A stretch of 64,000 nt of DNA from RYN-230 sp963717125 (GTDB lineage: Bacteria > Actinomycetota > Actinomycetes > Streptosporangiales > Streptosporangiaceae), in assembly GCA_963717125.1 (NCBI GenBank), contig CAVQVG010000009.1:82760-146759 (forward strand), written 5' to 3'. The position numbers were made by a program, and so were the translations under genes. How positions within the stretch are numbered: position 1 is the stretch's first letter; each line of letters opens with the position of its first letter. This document shows, in pieces, positions 56,761-64,000 of the stretch. The notes under the pieces were generated by a model. The model had not been told where the DNA came from. It searched no databases and was given only the letters and a program-made list of their open reading frames with translations.

Positions 56761-59700
56761 TCACTGCCAGTTGCCGTACTTCGCGAAAGTGTAGCCAATG
56801 GCGTTCACGAATGCCCTATCCGTGCCCCCTGAGGTCGCGTGAATCCGCACGGTGCCAAAATCCGTCGCCTGGACGTTGTAACCCGGCCCGGTCAGCCTGC
56901 GCCTCGCCCGAGCCCGTGAAGGTGTCATTGCCGGGCGAATCGTACAAATCGGCGATCGAGTTCGAGCTGCCCGCGGCGGCCACGACGTTGGCGAAGCCGA
57001 TGGCATAGGCCGTGTATCCCGTTCCGGTCACCAAGCTGTAACTCGACGTGCCCACCAGGGAATCGTTGCCCGACGACGTGCCCAGGTAGGCTACCGAGTT
57101 GCTCCCTCCCGACCACACCTGCACGAGGGCGAAGCCGATCGCGTAGCTGGCGTAGTACCCTCCGCTCACCTCACTGTAGGTCGGCGTGCCGACGTAAGTG
57201 TCGCGGCCCGTGGACGTGGCCAGGTAAGCGACCGAGTTGCTCCCCCCCGCCCAGGTCTGCACCTGGCTGAAGCCGATCACATAGACGTTGTAGCTACTTC
57301 CGGCGACGAAACTGTAACTCGGCAACCCACCCAAGGTGTCGTGGCCGGTACTGGTCGCCAGGTAGGCTTTGGAGTTGGTCCCGCCCGCCCAGACATCGAC
57401 GGTGGCGAAGCCAATGACATAGTTGGCGTAGTTGGCTCCGGTGACAAAGCTGTAAGTCGGCTGTCCGCCCACTGTGTCGCTGCCGGTCGAGGTGGACAGG
57501 TAGCCAACAGTTCCGGTGCCGCCGGCCCAACAGTGGACCTGGGAGAAGCCGACGACGGTGTTGGAGTAACCCACCCCGGAGGATGTGCTGTAGGTTGGCG
57601 TGCTGTTGAAGAAATCGCTGCCGGTCGAAGTGCCGAAGTTGGCCGCCGCGGCAGCGCCCAGCGTTGACCGTGACTGCGCGTGCAGTTGGCCGCATCCACG
57701 GTAATGCCGTTGGCGGTGAGGGCAACGTCCGTGGGCAGCAGGGCGGCGTTATCGTTGCCCTGACCCGTGAAGCGTGGTGCTGTCACTGCCGCCGTTGCTC
57801 ACGAAGTGGATGGTGGTGATGCCAGCGGGGACGGTGTAGCTGACGCCATTGAGGCTGTACTGCGACGGGCTGCCGGCCGTGAAGGTGAAGGTATCGTTGC
57901 CGGTCGTGCCCTGGACCGTCAGGGTACTCGAGGCCACCGGAGTTGGAAGGGTGGCGACGCCGTAAACACCCTGGGGACTCATACCGTGGAAGATGCTCAA
58001 GTCGGCCGACAGAGTGGTCGCCCCAGTGCTGGTGTTGATCTGATAGAGGGCGTTCTCCGCTTGGCCGAAGCCGTACAACGTGCCGTTGGTGTAAACCAGC
58101 CCATTCATATCGTCAATCCCCAGGGCCCCGGTGGCACCGACGAGGTTGTCCGATGTCAGGCTCGGATTGGCTTCCACCAGCGAGCCGTCATTGGTGGTCA
58201 GGAACAGGTCGTTGTGGGAATCGAAGACCAGGTCGCCGGCTGACGACTCGTTATAGGGTAAGGCCAGCACGAACGTAGCGACCGCGGTCTGGGGATTCAC
58301 CTGGTAGAGGGAATTGCGCACTGCCACGAACAACGTGCCATCGGCGCGGAATTCCAGCGCATTGGCGGTGTAGTAAATCGGCAGGCCCGTCGCCTGATCG
58401 ACGATGGACCCGATCGAGGTGGTGGTGCCAGTGGTGGTGTTGATCTGGTAGAGATTGGCGTTGGCTACGCCGTACAACTGGCCGGTCGGACTGAGGCCAA
58501 TGTCCAGGAAGGTCTGGCCGGTTTGGGCCACGAACTGGGTTTGGCCGGAGGGTTCGGCCACCGTGAAGAGCTGACCTTTGCTATCGACGAGATAGCTCAC
58601 CGCGGCGTTGATCGTCAGACTGTACGTGCGACTCCCCTGAATGCCGCTGTTGTCTTGCAGGGAAACCACGATATTGGAGAACGTGCCGACCTGTGTCGGC
58701 GTGCCGCTCATGGTGATCGTACTACCCGACAGGCTAGCGCTCAGCCCCGCTGGCAGACCGGTGACCTGCAGGTGCGAGTAACTGCCGCTGCCATAGCTCA
58801 CCGCAATGGTGCCATTGTACCCGGACTGATTCAGGTTCCACTGCGTCGCGGTCAGGCCGCCGAGAGCCAGCAGGACCGGGGACACGGTGGCCATCGTCAC
58901 GGCCGGGGGGGCTGGCGTGGTGCCGGGGCCGGTCACGGTCACGGTGATCGTGTTGCTTCCCGCCGTGGCATAAGGATGCGGCTTGGTGCCGGTGACGCTG
59001 AACTCGCCGCCACCCAGCGGTGTGATCTCGCCCGTGGACGTATCGCCGTCGCCCCAGTGGATGGTGGCGGAATAGGAGCCGTTCTCCGGGCCGGTCAAGT
59101 TGGCGACCAGCACGTTCTGCACCGGCTGTCCCTGGCTGACCTGCACGTCCACTGGATTCACGGTATACGTGCTGGAAGTTTCATTGAGTACCACCTCCGC
59201 CGTCATGGTCGATTCATTGCCAAGTGTGATATTGAGCGGCACCGTGTTCACTGGACCGATACCAGGCTGCACGGCGCTGACCACGCCGTTGACGACGATT
59301 TGCGTCACGCCGTTGGGCAGTTGCGTCAGGGAGATGCCCGTGATCAGGGGGAAAGGCACGTTGGGGTTGGAGGACGTTCCCGCAGTTACGGTCACCTGGT
59401 TGGCGCTGGTGATGGACGGATCGGTGGTGTCGATAATGACCAGGGGTGGATCGGCAACTTGGTAGTTGCTCGCCTGGAGGCTTTGTCCGTAGGCGATACT
59501 CGTGTATTGCGGTTGGCTGGGATTGTAGCTGATTTGGGGGAGTTGCCAATTGGTAATGTTGCTGTTGCTGTCGTCCACGATCGAAGCGGCAATTTCGTAA
59601 TCGCCCGGCTGGGCGCTTGGCGGGAAGTTCCGCATTGCCCAACAGGGCGAACTGGTCGGGCGCCACTTGCGCCAGTTGCTCGTTACTGAACTGGGCAACA

Positions 59701-61319
59701 ATGTCGTCGCCGGCGTCGTCATCATCGTTAGGATCGGCGTCGTCGTTGGTGTCTAATTTATGAGCGAGGTTCGCAATCGTGGTGGCCAGATCCTCGGGCT
59801 GGTAGATCCCAAACACGAATGGGACGTTCGGATCCGGGGTATTCAGGTTCATATCAACGGGACTGAACACTCCGGGGGCCGGGGGCGGGGGATTCGCAGT
59901 GCTTGGCACCTGGTCGCCCGTGGTGCCGGTGGCGTCGGGCGTGCTCAGGGTATCGATAGGTGCGATGGCCAGATATATGGGGTCCAGATTGGGGTCGAAA
60001 GCGCCTTTTTTGGGGCGAACCTTCTTGGGGCTGGCTTGTTGGACGGTGCTCTGATCCCCCGCGACGTGGTGTCCCGCTTTGTAGGGGTTCCCGTGCCCTG
60101 AACCTTTGTCGATTCCATTATTCACATAACTCTGATCCTGTTGAAGGTGAAACTTCTGAAGAACGGGGGCGTTCTGATCATCGAAACCAGCCTTTGGCGT
60201 CATATCCCTCGGCTTACCACTGTTTCCTCCTCTGCCAAAATAGTGGGTATTATCAGTATTTGGCTGCAAAGTACCTGTGGGGTCACCTTGCGCATGATAC
60301 CCTGTGGCCTTTTGGGCTTGTGCAGGCAATTCAGGAGTTGTTCCATACGCAGGCAGTAGGCCCTGCGATGGCATTTGTTTATTCCGGCCCCATGTCGATG
60401 GGTTCCACCAATCATCGGTCCCTGTGGGATCGACGTTAGCGACCGGGCTGTTTCCCGCGTACCGACGAATGTTGCCATCGCCACCTGCCAAGCCCAGCGG
60501 ATCATTGCCCAGGAATTGCCCCGTCACGGGGGAATATTCCCGTGCCCGCATGTCGAACAGGTTGGAGTCGTCCTGCATCACCCCGTACTGGCCAATGAAC
60601 GTGAACGGATTCGTCAGCGCCGCTGTGATGGTCGTCGTCTGCCCGAACGGCAGGTAGCTGTACTTGTTGACGTAGCTCCCCGCCGCGTTCGTGAGGCCGA
60701 TCGTGTTGCTGGTCAGGTTGAAATCATAGTAAGCCGCACTGCCGGCCGCGCTAACCTGGCTGGTCAAGCCGTAACCGTAAGTGTAATGAGCGGTCAGGCT
60801 GCCGGTTCCGTTGTAAGTGGAGGCAACGTCGCCCAGGCCGAACGGGTCGATCAGAAACCGCGTCGTCGTGCTGTTGACCGTCTGGCTGTTGCGGTTGCCG
60901 AGCGGGTTATAGGTGTATGTGGCCGACTGTCCCGGCCCATTCACCCCGGTCAGTTCGTCTAACTGGTCGTAGCTGTTCGTCGTGATACTGCTGCCGGTGG
61001 TTTGCTTGGTCAGGTTGCCGTCGTTGTCATACTGGTAGGTGGTTTGCACGCCATTGGTGGTGGAACTCGTGTACTCGTTGACGTTGTTGGCGACGTAAGT
61101 CGTGGTCACACCGTTGACCGTCTGCGAGATGCGGTTGCCGGCCGCGTCGTAAACGTACTGGAGGTTCTGGCTCGTCAGTCCGTCCGGGTTGGAACCGTTG
61201 GGCGTGAAGACCGCCTGAGTCAATTGGCCGTCGGCGTCATTGGTATAGACCCACTGGCCGTCCTGGTTGGTGTTGGTCAGCACGTTGCCCAGAGCATCGT
61301 AGGTGTACTGGTCGAAGGA
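56761..61319 (-). CDS. Giant RHS/adhesin surface protein, 5'-truncated and frameshifted
   Basis: From the N-terminal side: RHS/YD repeats (YTYDALGNVLTNTNQDGQW, YVYDAAGNRISQTVNG, YQYDNDGNLTKQT), the RHS core end (FDMRAREYSPVTGQFLGNDP, then RRYAGNSPVANVDPTG), an acidic linker (DTNDDADPNDDDDAGDD), and, after a slip at about 59,640, YEIAASIVDDSNSN. Next come a PKD-like domain (SATIHWGDGDTS), an Ig-like putative domain (GLPAGLSASLSGSTITMSGTP), a propeller-like region, an RTX-like segment (TGNDTFTFTAG), and about six 46-residue repeats (IGFATVDVWAGGTN, AYLATSTG). The 5' end is lost at the junction at about 61,319. Probably a secreted cell-surface protein. Confidence 0.8.
56900..57640 (-). repeat. 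Tandem 46-residue repeats (about 138 bp each)
   Basis: Five clear units plus a partial one follow the pattern YxxYVIGFxxVxxWAGGxN, SxAYLATSTGxDTxxGxPxY. The unit is Gly/Ser/Thr-rich, as in beta-solenoid or beta-roll adhesins. Confidence 0.85.
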
Positions 61320-61454
61320 AAAAGGTTCAACCTCCTGGCTATCCGAGACACCAAAACCTGCATACCCTTCCATCTCCAACAGAAGCATAACCACCGCTAA
61401 AATAGCATCATCATCATCAACAATCAGCGCATATGGGCTTTCGGGTAAAACCAT
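61320..61454 (-). pseudogene. Response-regulator N-terminus cut at the second junction
   Basis: ATG 61454, with AGGAG upstream, begins MVLPESPYALIVDDDDAILA, then MLLLEMEGYAGFGVSDSQE and VEPF. DDDD is the acidic pocket of a receiver domain; the wording matches response regulators I recall from Ktedonobacteria. After VEPF the frame passes without a break into the RHS gene, so the phospho-Asp part is missing. The fusion is most likely an assembly join. Confidence 0.8.
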
Positions 61455-61680
61455 TTCTTCCCTTGCTCCTGTTCTACAACAGCGGTGACGCTTCCCATAC
61501 TCGTATATTGCATAATAGCTTTCCCCCGACAAGACGCCCTTGCGGCCCGTCTTACAATCCACATACACATTGTCCACTATACAAGTATAATACGAGTACC
61601 CCAAAGTGTCTATCATTTGTTACCTTTGGTTGCCGGCGCTATGAATTGCGCCCCTACAATCCTCACAACATAGCACGTAG
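61455..61680. other. Upstream region of the response-regulator fragment
   Basis: No gene seen. It is AT-rich and should contain the promoter of the response regulator and the terminator of the next gene, but no clear box is visible. Confidence 0.4.
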
Positions 61681-62744
61681 TTACCGTTTGTGTAGTAGGC
61701 CGACGAGGCCAAACAGTAGCATAGCGCATATATATCCTCCGATCAGCAGCCAGAGCCACGGGCTGATAACAATGGCTGCTCCCCCGCTATCGGCGACATT
61801 TTGCGTAGTGAGAACAGCGGGGTTTGTACTCCCAACGGTAGCTGTCTCAATGATACCAGGCGTGGCACTCATCTCGACGGGAGGGGTCTGACCAAGTTTA
61901 GGGGTTGGGGTCACACCCACAGTCGGTGTGGCGCCAACGGTGGCAGTGGGAGTGATGCCAACGGTGGGCGTAGGCGGTTGTGGCGTCGCGGTGGGCGTAA
62001 TGCTAGCAGTGGGTATTGCCGTCGGCGTTTGCGCTACCGGCGGTGGATTATTGCCCTGTTGGATAGCTGTCGCGGTCACGCAGGTGGCACGGTCGCCGAT
62101 TTGGTGGCGGCAAAAACGGTAACAGTGGCAGTTGCCTGATAGCCAGTTGCAATGTCACGCGCCACAATACGATGCTGGCCGAGGCCCCATGAAGGGCTGG
62201 TGAGCGTCACGACAAACGTCCCATGCGCATCTGCTTGCGCTCGCGCTGGTTGCCCATCCTGGTTGAGAAATGGCCGGTTGGCATCGTAGCTCAGAAGAAT
62301 ACGGGTGTTCGCGCTAAACCCGGCGCCTCGAGGTGCAAGGGTTGACCGGCAATAAGCGCCCCGGCATGTGTTACCGCGAGCGAAAAACCTGTGGTGGAAA
62401 TCTGACCACCCGCCGAATTATTCGTGTTCCTGGCAGAAGACGAGGCCCCGTTATTCGCGTCGGGGGCGCTCCAATGGACGCTAAAGACGAGCATCAGCAG
62501 AAATATGCAGGTCACGGTCATCGGGGATAGTGCCGCCGAGCCACAGGAGAAATTCAAAGCGCCCCGGATGAAGCAACCACCAGCGCAACCTATCCAATAG
62601 ATTGAAGGTCGGGCCAGCTTTCTGTCTCCTGGTGCGGGCGGCTACAAGCTGGGCATAGCGCGAACCAGCGGCAGCACCTGCTGTCCATGAACTCAGTTCC
62701 GTGCTGGCAGGCTGCCTGTCGTAAGGTGATATGACAGCCGACAT
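61681..62744 (-). CDS. Secreted/membrane protein with Thr/Pro-rich stalk, frameshifted
   Basis: From ATG 62744: MSAVISPYDRQPASTELSSW, a cytoplasmic segment, then a membrane helix (after a slip near 62,530: VTCIFLLMLVFSVHW), an Ig-like external part (FSLAVTHAGALIAGQPLHLE, after another slip TRILLSYDANRPFLNQDGQP, LGQHRIVARDIATGYQ), a Thr/Pro-rich stalk (TPTAIPTASITPTATPQPP) and a C-terminal membrane helix (WLWLLIGGYICAMLLFGLVG). The layout resembles sortase-like or chlorosome-free Ktedonobacterial surface proteins of unknown function. Three slips are needed. Confidence 0.6.
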
Positions 62745-62982
62745 AGCCGGGACTTGCGCGAGAGTAGGGGTGTTATTCGTTGAAACGCTTGTACCAGAAA
62801 CAAGGCGGCGGCGCCGGGCAACTGCGACACAACGGGGCTACTGGTACTATATGCTTCATGCGCCCTCTCTACCCTTGCTGGACTCAACTGTATTGGCATG
62901 GTATGCTGATCTTCGATAGCCGTTGTGCATCACGTGGATTCTCTGTATCGTGTGGATAGCTAATAGACTATCCACAATTCCA

Positions 62983-63691
62983 TCAATAGTACTTTTGAGA
63001 ATGGCGGGTGGACGGGTATCCATCTCCTCGATGCGTGGCATTCCATGCGGTGGCGTATCCAGGGAGTTGGGTACACCGTGGATTGGTTGGCGTATCAACA
63101 ATCAGTGATAACGAGGATAAGCTGCTTTCCGCCGCATATGCTTCCGAGTCATACTCCCATGTGGCTGGAGGCGGCAGCGTTGGAATATCCGCCGGATCGC
63201 TCTCCTCGCTCTCCTGTGTTCTGGCATAGGGATAGCGAGGACGTACATTGACCGCACGTATACGCTGTGCCGAGGCGCGTGGTGGAATGGGCGTTGTTGG
63301 CTCTACTCGCTGGCTCAACGCGGGTGAGGACTGTGCTATTTGTTTTACCTGTTCACCCTGTAAATAGGTGGAAACTGCTGGATCAATCCAAACTGAAGAG
63401 CGCGGTGTCCGGTGCTGTGCCTGCCCGGAATGCTGGCGAGACATCACCGGACCCGTTATCCACACACGGAACAGAAGACGTTGAAGAAGATGTCCTATCA
63501 CTGATACCTATTGGGTTATCGCCCGTTCTACACACTAGAGGAGCATGACACAACGGGCAATATATGTGGTGAGTTGGTTGTATATATTGTACATCTGCTT
63601 GCATATTTTCATTCTTTCCTGTATCAGGCAACCCGCAAAAAGAAAAGTATGGGCAATTTTCGGAACCTGATCGGGCTACTTTCCCGCACAT
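62983..63691 (-). CDS. Hypothetical protein with cysteine cluster, frameshifted
   Basis: The first part (63691-63383) has paired cysteines: ENCPYFSFCGLPDTGK and HHIYCPLCHAPLVC, suggesting zinc ribbons. After a slip near 63,385 the second part continues WIDPAVSTYLQGEQVKQIA, a Pro/Ser/Arg-rich linker and an uncertain end near 62,983. No family recognised; style fits the preceding gene. Confidence 0.45.
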
Positions 63692-64000
63692 CTATTGCAA
63701 TTAAACGCCTCCTGGCAAGGTTTTTGAACATTGTAAAGGAAGTTGGCAAAGATAGTGGGAGGTTGGCAGGAAAGCTGCCTTGCTAGTTGTGTACCAATAA
63801 CACGAAAGTGGTTTAGGGGGGATAAAACCGAGTTTTCCTTCGGTTTGCAGTGCATGCATTCGGATATGTAGTAGGGATGATATAGGTGGGGCATACTGCG
63901 GGTAGGGGCTTCTGGTAGCTTTCTTCTGCTCTGACACTCGTTCTTACAAACTAACCCCGGCACATGCATCTCCGGTTACCTGGTAGTGGATAGTGGATTG
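63692..64000. other. Terminal region without supported genes
   Basis: Short frames exist on both strands but show no recognisable motif. Composition is AT-richer than the preceding genes. It is probably intergenic. Confidence 0.4.

Noticed and set aside
59214..61616. An 800-residue fusion of a receiver domain and an RHS protein
   Set aside because: The join falls where composition and gene style change; the receiver is cut before its phosphorylation site, so I split it into two truncated genes.
38240..64000. A single large horizontally acquired island in an actinobacterium
   Set aside because: No integrase, attachment site or target duplication frames it, three different styles follow one another, and genes are cut at both borders; misassembly is simpler.

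Overview
The window looks like a chimera of at least three bacterial genomes plus a short AT-rich insert, so it should be read as separate segments. About 1-38,270 is very GC-rich and actinobacterial: operons with 1-4 nt start/stop overlaps, GTG starts, TAGGCT-like -10 boxes close to start codons, a BldC regulator and the hemA-hemC-hemD-hemB-hemL order. About 38,270-38,450 is AT-rich and opens a P-loop reading frame resembling the N-terminus of a thymidine kinase. About 38,450-61,320 has medium GC, many hairpin repeats, defence genes and toxin-antitoxin pairs, and a giant RHS/adhesin protein; its style suggests a planctomycete (Gemmataceae-like). About 61,320-64,000 begins with a response-regulator fragment typical of Ktedonobacteria (Chloroflexota), followed by Thr/Pro-rich secreted or membrane proteins. 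Taxonomic assignments are inferences from gene content and style; no search was run.

Actinobacterial segment: a heme operon (hemA C-terminus, hemC, fused cobA/hemD, hemB, a Prim-Pol-like protein, hemL) is followed by an EamA transporter on the other strand. Next come a cytochrome c maturation group (histidine phosphatase, resA, resB, ccsB, with no ccdA), a zinc metallopeptidase, bldC, a threonine dehydratase-like enzyme, a sulfate-activation protein, a methyltransferase and mfd. A tightly coupled run follows: SurA-like lipoprotein and mazG, then eno-ftsB-DUF501-ppx-uracil glycosylase. Then come an odd tRNA-like gene, a complete IS4-family element inserted in the loop of a REP-like hairpin, a PPOX protein, a DUF4287 protein, a thiolase, cystathionine beta-synthase, a Tat-exported protein and cystathionine gamma-synthase. 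This part is well preserved, with frameshifts seen only in hemA and the glycosylase gene.

Planctomycete-like segment: a defence island holds a partial type I restriction-modification operon (hsdM fragment, DUF1016_N protein, hsdS), a C5-cytosine methyltransferase, a DUF262 + HEPN pair, a Panacea-type protein with a partner, Phd/VapC and another VapC pair, and an AAA ATPase with a coupled small protein. Two families of dispersed repeats (144 bp direct, 112 bp inverted) bracket parts of it. A three-gene two-component cluster follows, whose kinase carries four tandem FixL-type PAS domains. The segment ends in a repeat-rich RHS/adhesin protein of about 1,500 residues. Frameshifts are very frequent here, so broken genes may reflect sequence quality as much as decay.

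The last 2.7 kb carries pieces of three genes, mostly frameshifted. The strongest biological leads are the four-fold FixL-like sensor, the IS inserted in a REP hairpin loop, the 15-bp in-frame minisatellites in core genes, the repeat-bracketed defence modules and the unusual tRNA-like gene.
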